Assembly (NCBI RefSeq): GCF_036884655.1
Contig: NC_088335.1
Coordinates: 40,379,501-40,443,500 of the forward strand
DNA: 64,000 bases
Source of the DNA: Musa acuminata AAA Group
Lineage: Eukaryota > Streptophyta > Magnoliopsida > Zingiberales > Musaceae
Direction: 5' to 3'
Numbering within the stretch: the stretch's first letter is position 1; each line of letters opens with the position of its first letter. The position numbers were made by a program, and so were the translations under genes. The notes under the pieces were generated by a model. That model saw only the letters and a program-made list of their open reading frames with translations, ran no database searches and was not told where the DNA came from. This document shows, one piece after another, positions 38,511 through 51,020 of this stretch.

Positions 38511-39300
38511 ACTTTCATCCTACTGTACTATCCAATTAACAACTCTTCTAAATATCTCAAAATCTCAAAAGTACTAAGTTGAAATATCAGATTCTTGTGA
38601 TTCTGGAAAATCTAAATCCAACTACAGGAGAATCAAGAACAGAGAGCTCTCTCACTTTTTTGCGCTTAAGAATACTCATTTTAAGAACAAGTAATTGTCC
38701 TTCTCTAACCTTTATTGCCTAATCAAAGAGAAACAGCTAATGTGTTTTACTTATTGAAAGAATAGGATATATATATATATATATATTCAAAGAACCTAAA
38801 CTACATTTAATGTTCAGTTGTTAAGCATGAAAAATATATTAATAAAAATAGTAGAAGGGTATTAGTAAGTACAAGGGGGAATATGTTAGTTTTTAAGTTC
38901 TATATAGGAATACATACTAACTTAAATTTAAAGAATCAAATAAAAAATCACTATCTTTATAGGGAACTCATATGCAAATATTCCTTTTTAATAGGATTAA
39001 ACATTTTTCCTAAAGAAAAAGGAATAGAGAGTTGATTGGAGATTGGATCCTTGAAATCCTTAAAATCCTAATAAGTGGTTTATGTCATGCAATTAATGTT
39101 AACATACCCCTCAAGAGCGTTGTTAGAACAATTGTTTTCTTTCATCTTCTTCATCAACCCAGATGATCTGAGATGGATTATTAGGTCACCAATTAAATAC
39201 AAAACAATAACAATGATTAATTTGATCCCATGGCCTCTATTTCAAAGCCAACCACAGTAGACACAAGAGGAAGCAGACTCGGAACAGTCCACAGACAAAG
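38511..39300. other. Intergenic AT-rich DNA
   Basis: Holds a short (TA)n run near 38768-38787. No gene recognised. Confidence 0.4.
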
Positions 39301-39309
39301 AATCAAACG

Positions 39310-39568
39310 GTTAGCTGCTCGCCACTCTCTCGCTGAACTCAGGACGAGGAACTCCGACGAGCCCATGGCGGCGGCGGCGGCGGCGGCGGAGGTCACGGGT
39401 CGACTCGGTGGCGCTGTCAGGGAGGATCCAGTCGCCGCCGCAGCCGCACGGGAGGCCCCATACAAAGGACTCCTCCAGCCAGTTGAGGAAGGAGGCGTGC
39501 CGCTCCTCCGTCCAAGCCCAGCCGCAGGAGCCTCTCGTCACCATCCTCATCACCTCCTCCGCATCCAT
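39310..39568 (-). pseudogene. COR27/COR28-like first exon (cold- and clock-regulated family), probably incomplete
   Basis: Read on the minus strand from the ATG at 39568-39566, the frame begins MDAEEVMRMVTRG and then has GWAWTEERHASFLNWLEESFV, close to the WT.EKH..YL...EASFV motif of plant COR27/COR28 proteins, which act as night-time repressors in clock and cold/light responses. It is followed by ILPDSATESTRDL. The next residues are an Arg run from (CGG) repeats and a stop near 39311. A possible splice donor (ccc|gtgacc) lies near 39400. I could not find the family's second exon to the left, so this may be a truncated copy or its downstream exon may be too diverged to see. The family call rests on one motif. 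Confidence 0.45.
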
Positions 39569-39715
39569 CGATGCCACGAGGCCAACAGCTTCGAGCTGTA
39601 CGTGCAGGGAGGAGAGCTACGAGCTCCGACTTCGGTTATAGAGATGGCGGGCAGGTAAAAATATCTTGGGAGTGTCTCTTGGTCGGCCGCGTGGTTAGTG
39701 GGATAGATATGTTCC

Positions 39716-39751
39716 GCAAGATGGGATGGGATGGGATGGGATGGGATGGGT
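39716..39751. repeat. (GGGAT)n pentanucleotide repeat
   Basis: Six tandem gggat units, about 150 bases upstream of the COR27-like start codon on the minus strand. Confidence 0.9.
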
Positions 39752-39825
39752 GGAGGATGTATGTAGTAGTACATGGAAATTAAAGATATCTGCATGGAAA
39801 GTGAAGATATCTTGGAAATCTTGAG

Positions 39826-39995
39826 CTAATCACAAGATCAGCTAATGTCATTTTTATCACAATAAACGACAAAAGAAGGGATGAAATGGAGACATCTTTT
39901 GTTTGTTGGAGATCTATAGTGAATCACAAGAACAGCTGATGCCATTTTTATCACAATAAATAAATAATAAAAGATGAAATGAAGATATATTTTGT
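39826..39995. repeat. Tandem duplication, about 92-bp period
   Basis: aatcacaagatcagctaatg..catttttatcacaataaa (from 39826) recurs as aatcacaagaacagctgatg..catttttatcacaataaa (from about 39921). Both are followed by aaa.gatgaaatg.agat. Confidence 0.85.
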
Positions 39996-39999
39996 CTAT

Positions 40000-40832
40000 G
40001 GGGCCCATTAATCTTCCAAATGTTTTGATTTTTTAGTATATGTGTACTTGGAATCCTTTTAGTGGAATGGATAAAAACATTATTGATTCATGTTGATCAA
40101 TTATTTTTGAAAAAAAATTGTTAGTATAGAAAGGTCATAAGACAGTAGTAACCTTTTTAGCTGTATATCTAAAATATTCCTTCAGATTTATCATATATAT
40201 ATAATATATCTATCGCTTTAAATTTATTCTTTGGTGAAAATTAAAAAATAAATTAGATATTAATATTTTTTAAAAAAATGGATGCTGATAGTGATTATTA
40301 ATCTAAGTTTATTCAATGGATGTTAATGTGAGCAATATATTTGCGGGACTAAATGTTAGAAGGATGTTCATGAAAGATCTAAATATTTAGAGAGATATCT
40401 AAATATCATATTAGATTATGAAGAATCAAATGTATATATAACTTTTGGATTTTAAGAATTACAATAATCTATTAATATTTGTTGAAACTTTAGGGTCATT
40501 GTGTTGGTGTAATATGCTAATATTTGGTCGCAACCAAATTATTTTAGTGATTAACATATTATACACACAGTTAAATGATTGAAGTTTTAGTACACAATAT
40601 AGACAATAACAAAAGAAAGAGGTGTATAATATTAAAACAAAAAAAGAAAATTGATATGTTTAATCCTCCACCAAATGCAGGAATTTCTAACTATTTATTC
40701 CAAAACTAAATCGAGGTTTAGAGATATAATAATAGTGATTAGCATATTATTTATACAATAAAATGAACAAAGGGTTTGAGTTTTATTATGATTGTTGTAT
40801 AAAGAAATAATGAAACTAAAAAGATGCTAAAA

Positions 40833-40878
<46 letters not shown>

Positions 40879-41190
40879 GAAGGGGCCAAACCGCAAAACA
40901 AAAGAAGCAAAGAAAGTTTTAATCTTACGTCCTTTGATCGAGTGCGGATTGTGCGTCGACAGAAGGATGAAACAACAATAAAATAGAAATGGAAGGGGCA
41001 AACCGTAAAAGAGCAGAAAACAAAATTACGATTACGTCCTCCGCCTCCTCACACTGCTTCGTGAGTTCTTAACCTCCACCAGCTCACATCCTTGCAAGCC
41101 GAGCGACCCCCGCGGTCAGCCACCCACACCGTGCGGCCTTAAAGGCTCCACCTTTGAGCGCCGGAGAGAGAGAGAGAGAGAGCGTGACCG
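40000..41190. other. Intergenic DNA upstream of the rhomboid gene
   Basis: AT-rich to about 40820, then (GA)n at 40833-40875 and a GC-rich proximal region with a second short (GA)n at 41163-41182 immediately before the ATG. No gene and no clear TATA box seen. Confidence 0.5.
40833..40875. repeat. (GA)n microsatellite upstream of rhomboid gene
   Basis: About 21 GA repeats, 320 bases before the start codon. Confidence 0.9.
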
Positions 41191-41192
41191 GT

Positions 41193-43628
41193 ATGGCTGA
41201 CGTAGAGACGGACAGGGACGGCGCCGGGAAGCGGCCGCGGGGCGGCAGAGCGTACGGTCATGGGCCGGCGGAGGCGGCCGAGAGGGCCTGGACGCCGTGG
41301 CTGGTGCCGGTCCTCTTGGTGGCGTTCGTGGCGGTGTTCGTGGTGGAGATGTACGTCAACAACTGCCCCGATCACCCCCAACCCTTTGGCCGCTGCGTCG
41401 CCCGCTTCCTCCACCGCTTCTCCTTCCAGCCCATCCGCCAGAACCCTCTCCTCGGGCCCTCCTCCTCCACGTAAACCTCACCTACCTGTTGCTGCCTCCT
41501 TGGTATTTTGATTAAAGTTTGGATTTTTATTCGCTTTTCGGGCGACATTTTTGCCGTCTGAACGGACGAAATGTTCGATTCCTCTCTCTCTCTCTCTCTC
41601 TCTTCCTTGTTGATCGGGTTCAAATGTTAGTCTTCAAAATTTCTCATACTCATATGCTAATACTTGGAGATGGTGATGTTATTCTTGGTGATCCTCCTAG
41701 TAAATCCTTCTCTTGCTCTCCCCGTCCAGTGTCCTCTATCCTTTTCCTTCGCTTTTGGAACTTTAAATTGCTCGGTGGACTTCGAATTTTCGTACCACCT
41801 TTTTCCTTCCAAGTTCTTTAGTTCAAGTATGGAAAGTTGATTGCTTTCTACTGCACCTTATGTTTGCTTGTTGACTTTTAGTTTCTTTTCCTTGTCTATA
41901 AACATGATTTGGATTTTTATGCTTGGCTAGCTTATAGCACTCTTGAAGTTCTTTACTTGAATGTGTGTAGGTGTACCACTTTTTCCTTTTTAAAGTTGTT
42001 TAGTTCAGGTATGAAAAGTTGGATTGCTTTCTACACTTCATGCTCTGGTTTTTAATGTTTAGTTTCTTTTCCATATTGTGGATTTTTCTGCTTTTGGCTA
42101 ACTTGTCTAGTACTTTTGAAGTTCTTTGCTTATATGTGTGTAGCTGCTGTCTCTAGTTCTTCTGGTGCGAACTTGTTCTTTCCCTCTTATATACTCGTCC
42201 TTTTCAGCTTGGAAAAAATGGGGGCTCTTCAATGGAACAATGTAGTCTATCAGAATCAAGGCTGGAGGCTTGTTACGTGTATTTGGTTACACGCAGGTCT
42301 CATCCATTTGCTTGCAAATTTGTTCAGCTTGCTCTTCATCGGAGTTCGTCTCGAGCAGCAATTTGGATTCGGTGAGTGTTGCTATTTAATTCATTGGATC
42401 AGCGCATGTTTGTGGATTGATTACCTTAGTAGCCTCTTCTTTGTTTGGTCACTGTAAGCAAGAAAATGCAGCTACCACCGTTTGCTTCTCAGAAAATGGA
42501 TTAGGGTTCTTTTCAGTTGGCTATCGTACATGTCCAATACACAAGTTATTCAGTGCTAACTCAAAATTTGACGTTGGAAATGGAAGATGATGATACTATG
42601 CTGTCTCTGAAACATCTAATTCTCTGTATTTTGTGAATGTTCGTTTAGTTGTTCTTAGCATGACAAATTTTATGCCATGCAGTGCGCATTGGGGTGATAT
42701 ATCTGCTGTCAGGCTTCGGTGGCTCTGTTCTCTCAGCTCTTCTCTTGATGAATAACATCTCCGTTGGTGCTTCCGGGGCTTTGTTTGGACTTCTTGGAGC
42801 AATGTTTTCAGAACTCATTATAAATTGGACAATCTATTCCAATAGGGTGATTATCGGGCTTGTATCCTTCAATATTTCAGCTTAGTTTAGCACCACAGAC
42901 AGACTAAAGTTATCTCTTCTGTAGGTTGCAGCCCTATTAACGCTTTTGGTCATCATTATCATCAACTTGGGTATCGGCCTATTTCCTCATGTTGATAACA
43001 TTGCGCATATTGGAGGGTTCGTATCAGGTTTCCTCCTGGGTTTTGTCTTATTAATCCAGCCTCGGGTTGGATGGATGGAACGCGATGATCTGCCCCCTTC
43101 AGCTCAGGTTACGTCCAAGTACAAAGCATACCAGTGCGTCTTATGGGTGATTGCATTTCTTTTGCTGATAGCTGGGTAAGAATCCTTCACAAGTTTCTTC
43201 CAAGGATCCCATTTTATGCATAAAATTGCATCATCTAGCATTGCATTTACAATCGGCAACATCCTTGTGTTAATGTTAGCTGCTTCACAGTTTTGAAAGA
43301 TAGTAGCAGTTGACAAATTTTGCTATATTTTTTAGAAGTTCATTTCACTATGCACTAACTGTCACTCTTCTTTGACAATTACCGATTGACGACCAACTGT
43401 TTGTCAAAATAAATAAGGTGACCATGTTGGAAGCTTGAATTTGGCACTGCTGCCATTCCAACTGTAGTCTTAGTTTCTCCGGTACTCGCAATTCTCACCG
43501 CATGTTTGTTCTGCAGATTTGCAATTAGCTCGGTCATGCTCTTCAGGGGAGTTAATGGAAACGACCATTGCCACTGGTGCCGCTACTTGAATTGTGTGCC
43601 AACGTCAAGGTGGAGCTGTGAGGATTGA
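41193..43628 (+). CDS. Rhomboid-like intramembrane serine protease (RBL family), 5 exons, 322 aa
   Basis: Rhomboids cleave transmembrane substrates inside the bilayer; plant RBL proteins of this type are mostly in the Golgi or secretory membranes. Exons: 41193-41470, 42208-42371, 42683-42846, 42925-43175, 43517-43628, all GT-AG and in frame. A cytosolic N-terminal arm (residues 1-33) is followed by a first membrane helix ([20 protein letters not shown]), a loop with NPLLGPSS, then [10 protein letters not shown] (H126 and N130, the HxxxN oxyanion-site motif), GASGALFG with the catalytic Ser178, and [12 protein letters not shown] with the catalytic His230. Both catalytic residues are present, so it should be an active protease. 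A last helix ([13 protein letters not shown]) and a Cys-rich tail ([11 protein letters not shown]) end the protein. Intron 1 contains a 180-bp tandem duplication. Confidence 0.95.
41581..41603. repeat. (CT)n microsatellite in rhomboid intron 1
   Basis: Short pure CT run about 110 bases into the intron. Confidence 0.85.
41792..42145. repeat. Tandem duplication in rhomboid intron 1, about 181-bp period
   Basis: gtaccacctttttcc (41792 on) recurs as gtaccactttttcc (41973 on). Both copies carry tttagttca.gtatg.aaagttg, attgctttctac, ttagtttcttttcc, and end with gaagttcttt.ctt.tatgtgtgtag. Each unit therefore ends in an acceptor-like tgtgtgtag. Confidence 0.85.
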
Positions 43629-45540
43629 ACAACAAGGAGCTTTTGCAAGGAAACAAAGGATGAGTTTTGGGAAGGCAGTGAAAGGATCAGATGTTTTGTT
43701 TGCTTGTACTTTAGATACAGCTGTGAATAGCTAAAATGTCAGTTGCCATATTGTTTGCTCATCGATAATGCAGAGAATATTACTTGTTTTTATTGGTGAT
43801 CATAGTCTCACTTGTTGGAACTCTTCTTTTGACCCTCCTTCCTCATACATAATCCCAAACTTTATGTTAGATCACCAGCAATCAGCAAAGGAACTTTACA
43901 GATCTCATAAATATTGAGCTGACATTCTTTTTAATTAACATAGAGCTCAATCATAGAAAATGATTATTCTTATATTGCATCATCATCACCCACAAGAGAG
44001 TTGAGATTTCCTCTCTGAGTGAGCCTACTAAAATTTATGACAAAGGGTATGTACTACTATTTGCATCAATAAATTACAAGCTCACATGAATCTTGGCTGG
44101 TTGCACTTTTTTTGATGTATACATGTGAGAGATGTTGACAAGCTAAACTATAGAGCTCCTCCCATGACAGATGGTCCAACACAAGCCATTGGCTTTGGAG
44201 CCTATTTAGTGACGAGCACTTGCAGCATTGCTTTACGGTGAATGAAGTCCACCGGTATGGGATTTTACACATTAGAGAAGTTGAGGTTAAGAAATATTAT
44301 TGCTGGAATCGTTGCAGTTTACCCAACAATAATATCTACCAATGTGATCGATCCATTCTCCGGGCCAGTCGAATTTTGAGTCAACATTGGTGCCACCGGT
44401 GGTGAGATTGCCGGCATTGGAAGTCAATTTGAGACTGTTACCGTCAGTCATATTTGGTATCGGTAAAGCCTTCGACGGAACAGCAAGGCACCGGGCTTCC
44501 GTCGATCATTTAGTATGGTGGGAGTACGTGTTCCCTTTACAATGGTGGGTGGGCTTGGCTCAACGTCACATGGAAGCTTGACCTCGCTCCTTCCTCATGC
44601 AAGCCGTAACGTCTGTCTGTCTACTTAGCTGATGGACAAAGTAACAGCAATATCTTACGAAGACGACGTTTGAGTTATGCCAACATATTTTTTCGTGAAC
44701 GATGTAAAGATTGGGGGGGTTGATAGCCATGGAAATTGAATGGTTACAAAGATTTAAGATTTTAAACCACTGGTGGAGATGAAAATTGCAGGAAATGCAA
44801 CGTCTAAATTCTTATCGACGCTAACGTTCCGAGGATTTCAAAACCCAAAATTAATTCAACGGTGTTTTTGTTTTTTTTTGTTGAACATGAAAACTTCACA
44901 AGTGCAATGTCAAATTTTTATATATATAATATCAGGTAAAGATGGAAAAATAAAATAAAATAAAATAATTAATTAGAATAAAAATAAAAATAATTTATGC
45001 TAACTTTGATTCTGTGGGTACGCGATAGGAGGAACAACTTCGCTCTCGTCCAAGCGGGTGCCAATAGCAAGACGAGACGCGGAAACCCACGATGTTGTAT
45101 ATGTTAGGCATGAAGAAACGGTGGCAGGCGTCGTTTCATCGAGCACCTGGCAGGCATTGGAACGAGAAAAGGGATCAAATACAGGCATCTAAACAGCAGA
45201 AACAATCACGAGTCTTCACCAAGATCGCTCTTGATTTGCTTCCCATGGTTCCAATGCCATCTCTATAGTAATATCCGCATGCTCCCTTCTCTTAATAATC
45301 CAATAAGGCTTCTATTTCAAAACGAGGGGCGGCGCATGATTTAGAGTCGTCGATCGGAAAACCCTAATCCTTGATTCAAGAATCATCTACACATGCACAA
45401 TTCAATTAAAATAGTTACCGATAAAATAAAGATGGACACATATACCATTCGATCGGCAGTCCTATATGATCTCCTCTAATTTAACAGGTCAAATCTCTTG
45501 AACAAAGATGCTAAGATTAACCAAGCGAGAATCCACGCCA
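43629..45540. other. Intergenic DNA between rhomboid and H3.3 genes
   Basis: Begins with the rhomboid 3' untranslated region. A GC-richer stretch at 44170-44660 has several short frames on both strands but no family motif. The right part is presumed H3.3 3' flank. Nothing else identified. Confidence 0.45.
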
Positions 45541-45543
45541 GAA

Positions 45544-46073
<530 letters not shown>

Positions 46074-46145
46074 CTAGGGTTTGACGATCCCAAACTACAG
46101 ATCAAGCAGAATAATACGTCGTGTAGGACACTAATAGGATTAGGA

Positions 46146-46157
46146 TGTATATTTATG
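46146..46157 (-). promoter_or_regulatory. Candidate TATA box of H3.3
   Basis: Minus strand cataaatataca, about 105 bases upstream of the start codon. Plausible position, not proven. Confidence 0.35.
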
Positions 46158-46159
46158 GA

Positions 46160-46991
46160 GAGAGAAGGTCCGTTCGCTTTGCCCTTCCGCGAGTAGGATG
46201 GGGATCCGACGGCCAGTGATGGGTTACAGGAAACACAGGATCCGCGTGATTCGCTGTGATTGGCAATCGTGCTTCAGACCGAGATCGATGAGCTGTCACA
46301 TTTGGATAGATCGAACGGCCCAAAACAGCGATCATTGCTGGGAAGGGTTTCCTATCCGTGGGGATGAGTGGGGTTGGGAAATCTCGATCGCATTCTGACT
46401 CGGATTCCTAACGTCGGTTGACACAAAATCCAATTTAGCTTAAATCTGATCGAGTTTGATCGAATCGTAGTATAATCTGATTTGCCAATATAAGATGAAT
46501 ACCATATGCGTTACGAAATATGTCACCGTGGCTTTTATATAGTAGTACCATGGTGAACGTGATATCATCAGACGTTACAACTCCATACACGATAATTCAA
46601 GTAATATAATGTGAATAGTTTGATTGCGTAACTCTTTTGACTAGAAACAAGTTTGAATAGTTGACTGGAAACAATATATTCATATTGATCGATGGTGACT
46701 CTTTTGACGGTCAATGATATTCCTGACCACATAAATCGTTATCACAGCAGTTGACAGACTTTGAAAAGGATTCCATCAAGTGCTATGGCCGTCGACAACT
46801 TTGTAACCTTTTTCCCGAAGCAAACACTCGTCGAGGCTTTGCCTCTAATTAACTTGTGGCTTGGGACCAACGGAGTTGCTCCACGCATACAAATTGTCCG
46901 ATCTCAGCAACGTAGTCCTGTCATCTTCTGCCTTGGGACAATTGAGCTCCGGCCGCGTAAAATGATTCAAAACTGTCGGCAACTAAACCTT

Positions 46992-47022
<31 letters not shown>

Positions 47023-48404
47023 GCTTAACTAACTTAGTTTGTAAAGATTTTAATATATTATCAAAAGATATTTATTTTGAATCTTATTTTTACCTTTATT
47101 TTTTATTAAAAAATGGCAAGTAAACAAAAAAATGACAATAATGAAAAGAAATACTATACATGGAGGGTGAACTCAATTCGTGCTTAAAGTTAATTAGTGA
47201 GTTATTGATTAAATTAATTAATTAATGATTGAAATCATATTTTTATTAAATACATAAATATATATATATTATGAGTAAATTCATTTAAAAAAAAAACTCT
47301 CATTTTAAGCTTTTTCCAGGAAGTAACGTTCGTCCCTGGAAATTCCTTAATAACATTCTTTGTTTTTCTAATATCTGAAATACAACACTTGACATAATTG
47401 AGAACACTTTATTTCTTTGGTTATTACTAAAATCATTATAACATAATGTAATGATACTGTAATTGTATCAATTCACTCTATAGATCAATCTATAAAAAGA
47501 CAGACAATTATGATAATATATATTGTATATTATGAAAAACTCATAAAGGTAATTTTATTTCATCCAAATATTATAATACTAAATATTTTTTTTGTAATGA
47601 GTAGAAAATTAATAGTATAAATGGAATATATTGAAGGGATGAAAGATTAACAAACATAATAGAATTCTTTTGTCTTATGTTATTATGATATACGATTTAA
47701 TTTAAATACGGAAACAATTTAATTAGTGAACCGACTTGATAAAAAGGATTTAAGTTATGTTTTTTACCAAGCGAGATAGGTAGAATCGATCGAGGAAGTC
47801 GACTCGGATCGAAAGGAAATCTCGAGTCCGAGAAAATCCGAATGTCTTGAACCGATCATTCGTCCGTTGTATCGTTTTGATTTTGGTGACCGCATGCTGC
47901 ACCATCTGATCGTATTTCCAACGCCTGACACGTTCCATCATCCACGTTTCGAATTCTCGTTGGTGCGGTTGGTCAGCCAGATAAAGCTGCGACGGTATTC
48001 GTTTGGGTTGGAGCGTGGCATACATCCAAATGCGTGCTGCACCGCCCCCACAGTCCGCTCCCACATGATTCGCCGGTCAGCTGGTGGGTCCCTGACAGAT
48101 TCCCAAGCGCGAGATGCCTCTTATTCCTCCGCCGGTATATTCACATACCATGGAAGCATAACACAAGCAAAGCAACTTGAATAGAAAGCAAAGCAGGACA
48201 CGTACCGCCCCCCCTTTCTCAAGAGGAGGTCGGAGCGCATCACCATCACCAAAATCAAAGTAGATTTGGAATCTAACACAGCGACTACGACGAGAGAGAA
48301 GAAGAAAAAGCTGACAGCACCAAAACGCGAAACACTCCGACGACCACCACCACCACGACTTGCCTTGACATGTTTGAATGGAGCGGCAGCAACAGACCGC
48401 CCAT
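46160..48404. other. Intergenic DNA between H3.3 and ADC genes
   Basis: H3.3 upstream DNA on the left and ADC 3' flank on the right. Contains (TA)n at about 46995-47022 and AT-rich DNA to 47740. Minor open frames around 47750-48180 on both strands show no recognisable motif. Confidence 0.45.
46995..47023. repeat. (TA)n microsatellite
   Basis: About 14 TA repeats between the H3.3 and ADC genes. Confidence 0.9.
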
Positions 48405-50561
48405 TCACACGTGCAAGCAGCGCATGAACTCCCACTCCTCGTCCTCCTCCTCGCCGCACCCGGCGCACCCGTCCGAGTCGCTGCTCATCCCGTCCGTGCC
48501 CTCCCCGTCGCTGGCGGAGACGCCGGCGGCGTTGGCGGCACAGACGAGGTACGGCATGGAGTGGAAGGCGAGGGCGAGAGCGCGGGGCACGGCATCCCCG
48601 GCCGCGCACTCCGCCGCCCGGTGCTTGAGCGCCTCGAACATCACCTCGGGCTCATGCTGCATCGCTCGCAGGACGTCCGCGCACGACGGGCCGGGCACCG
48701 CCAGCGTCACCGCAAAGCAATGCGACCCGTCGGCCTGCGAGACCCGCACAACGCTCGGCCCCCCGAACAGGTTGTGCAGCCCTCCGAGCGCCTCCTGGTA
48801 AGCCCCTCCAAGAAACATTCCCAGGTAGTATCCGCCTCCCAAGCCATCTCCTCCCCCGAGCTCGTGAAGCGGCAGGCTCGACTGCCCGCCGATGAACCGG
48901 TCGACCTTACCATCGCTGTCGCATGTCAGATCGGATAGAATCCCCTTGATCGCCGGCCGCTGGTCGAGACGATGAATTGGAACGATGGGGAAGAGCTGCC
49001 CGATCGCCCAGAAATCAGGCATCGAGGTGAAAAGCGACAGATTGACATGGTAAGTCTTCACCGGATCAGCCACCCCCAACTCCTTCGACACGAGGTCGCA
49101 GAGACCATCAACGGCCGCCAGGTGCTCGAGGCCGAGAACACCGTCTTTAAAGTGGTCGATGCACCTCCGTTTCAGCTGATCGGCGTACAAAGCGCAGGTC
49201 TCGTACTCGCCGTCCAAGGCAGCGGCCATTAAATTGTGGTAATCAGAACGAGCATCATCCGCAAGCTCATCCAGGAAGTATGCGAGGTTGGAACCAATGG
49301 ACGGCAATGGCTCAGCCTTCGTGGTGCTGGATGAGACCGCTTCAAAGATAAGCACCGAGTGGTGGGACACCAGAGCCCGGCCACTCTCGCTACAGATGAT
49401 GGGGTGTCGCACATGCTTCCGGTCGCAGGCGGACATCACCGCCCGGACCACAGCACCGGCGTATTCCTCGAGTCCGTAACCCACTGACATGTCAGAACCA
49501 CAAGAGTGAGAGCCATCATAGTCGATGCCGAGACCACCGCCGATGTCGATCACGCGCATCGCCGCCCCAAGCCTCGCGAGCTCGCAATAGATTTGGGCTG
49601 CCTCGCCGACGCCATCGGCTAGGAGCGTCGTGGACGGAATCTGCGAGCCGATGTGGAAATGCAGGAGCTGGAGACAATCGAGCATCTCGAGACGCTGGAG
49701 CTTCTGGGCTACGGAGAGGATCTGCGTGGTGGTTAGCCCGAACTTGCCCTTCTCTCCGGAGGTGGATCCGAAATGACCAGAATGCTTGGTGCGGAGCTTG
49801 GCCCGGAGGCCAATCACCGGCCGAACGCCGAGCCTATGGCTGGTCTCGACCACCGTGTCGAGCTCCTCCTCCTGCTCCAGAACGATGACCGTGTTGAGAT
49901 CCATGCTACGGGCGACGAGGGCGAGGGCGATATACTCCTCGTCCTTGTACCCGTTGCAGATGAGGAACGCCTCCGGGCTCGCCCTCGTGAGGCAGTTCAT
50001 GGCGAGGAGGAGCTCCGCCTTCGATCCGGCCTCGAGGCCGAACCCGAACGGCGACCCGAACTCCACGATGTCCTCCACTATGTACCGATCCTGGTTGCAC
50101 TTGACCGGGTAGACACCCTGGTAGCGGGAGCCGTAGCCGTTGGATCGGATGGCGAAGTCGAAGGCGGCGTGCAGGGACTGGAGCCGGTGCTTGAGGACGT
50201 CAGGAAGGCGCACGAGAAGCGGTAGGCGAAGACCGATCCCGCCAGCGGACTTGGGGTCGGAGGCCTTCTTCACCACCTTCATCAGGTCGATCTCCTGGTG
50301 GGGGAGGGTGGCGGCACCGTGTGGCCGGACAGCGATGTCGCCGGCGGCGTTGACGCAGAAGTAGGGAGCGCCCCACCCGTTGATCCGGTAGAGCGCCGCA
50401 GAGTGGTCGGTGGACCACGGGGAGGTCCAGTCGGAGGTGGCACCGCCCGCCGTCGTCGGAGCGCCGCCGGGGAATGCCCCCGGCGCGGGAAGAGCGCCGC
50501 CCCACGCGAAGCCGTAGCCAGGAGGCGGCACTGCAGCATCTACGCACGCGAGGGCCGGCAT
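48405..50561 (-). CDS. ADC: Arginine decarboxylase (biosynthetic, PLP-dependent), intronless, 718 aa
   Basis: Converts arginine to agmatine and CO2, the plant entry step to putrescine and other polyamines, often stress-induced; relatives are found in plastids or nucleus. The single open frame of 718 residues fits the plant family length and the usual lack of introns. Visible landmarks: the PLP lysine K154 in [17 protein letters not shown] 301-307, the phosphate-binding GGGLG 341-345, SESGRA 391-396, and the second-site cysteine C547 in LTCDSDG, which with the partner lysine completes the active site between subunits. The N-terminus is Pro/Gly/Ala-rich (residues 1-45) and could include a transit sequence. 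The C-terminus is acidic with a Cys pair ([12 protein letters not shown]). The first ATG of the frame is used; I saw no upstream ATG in the proximal 380 bases of leader. Confidence 0.96.
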   Translation of the reverse strand: MPALACVDAAVPPPGYGFAWGGALPAPGAFPGGAPTTAGGATSDWTSPWSTDHSAALYRINGWGAPYFCVNAAGDIAVRPHGAATLPHQEIDLMKVVKKASDPKSAGGIGLRLPLLVRLPDVLKHRLQSLHAAFDFAIRSNGYGSRYQGVYPVKCNQDRYIVEDIVEFGSPFGFGLEAGSKAELLLAMNCLTRASPEAFLICNGYKDEEYIALALVARSMDLNTVIVLEQEEELDTVVETSHRLGVRPVIGLRAKLRTKHSGHFGSTSGEKGKFGLTTTQILSVAQKLQRLEMLDCLQLLHFHIGSQIPSTTLLADGVGEAAQIYCELARLGAAMRVIDIGGGLGIDYDGSHSCGSDMSVGYGLEEYAGAVVRAVMSACDRKHVRHPIICSESGRALVSHHSVLIFEAVSSSTTKAEPLPSIGSNLAYFLDELADDARSDYHNLMAAALDGEYETCALYADQLKRRCIDHFKDGVLGLEHLAAVDGLCDLVSKELGVADPVKTYHVNLSLFTSMPDFWAIGQLFPIVPIHRLDQRPAIKGILSDLTCDSDGKVDRFIGGQSSLPLHELGGGDGLGGGYYLGMFLGGAYQEALGGLHNLFGGPSVVRVSQADGSHCFAVTLAVPGPSCADVLRAMQHEPEVMFEALKHRAAECAAGDAVPRALALAFHSMPYLVCAANAAGVSASDGEGTDGMSSDSDGCAGCGEEEDEEWEFMRCLHV

Positions 50562-51010
50562 CTCTTCCCGTTCGCAGCCGCAACCAAAGATAAAAAGAAC
50601 GCTACGCCTTCAGATCTCGATGTCAAGATGGGGGCTTTGCAAGCCGCCGAGGCCGGAGCCCCGGCCACCCCCCCAAACGAAGCAGGAAGGGTCTGTTATA
50701 AAGAAGAAGAACCCTGGCGCGACCTCAGACGACCACGGAATCCCCACGCCGGTCCGTCAGAACACGGGGGAGGCTAAGAAATCGATCAAACGCCCACGCG
50801 CAACGCAAGCCGCAGAGGTCGCTGGGTATCCGCGAAACCAACCACGGTCGGCCCAGCCACAACCTCAGATGAATGGACGGAGGGAGGCGGAGCAATAGAA
50901 GGAGACGGCGGAGGGTGACGGAACCCTAACGAGAAACCTAACGGGGCAGAGTTATAAATAAGAGTAAGAGGGAGGGGAACCGGGCGAGAGTCGGAGGCGA
51001 GGACGGGGGT

Positions 51011-51020
51011 GTTTATATAG
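51011..51020 (-). promoter_or_regulatory. Candidate TATA box of ADC
   Basis: Minus strand ctatataaac, a near-ideal plant TATA box, about 450 bases upstream of the start codon. Transcription would start near 50985, giving a long, GC-rich leader of roughly 420 bases. A second weaker TATA-like tatttataa lies at about 50951-50959. Confidence 0.55.

Noticed and set aside
49773..50225. 150-codon plus-strand frame within ADC
   Set aside because: Antisense shadow of the GC-rich ADC coding sequence, with no family motif.
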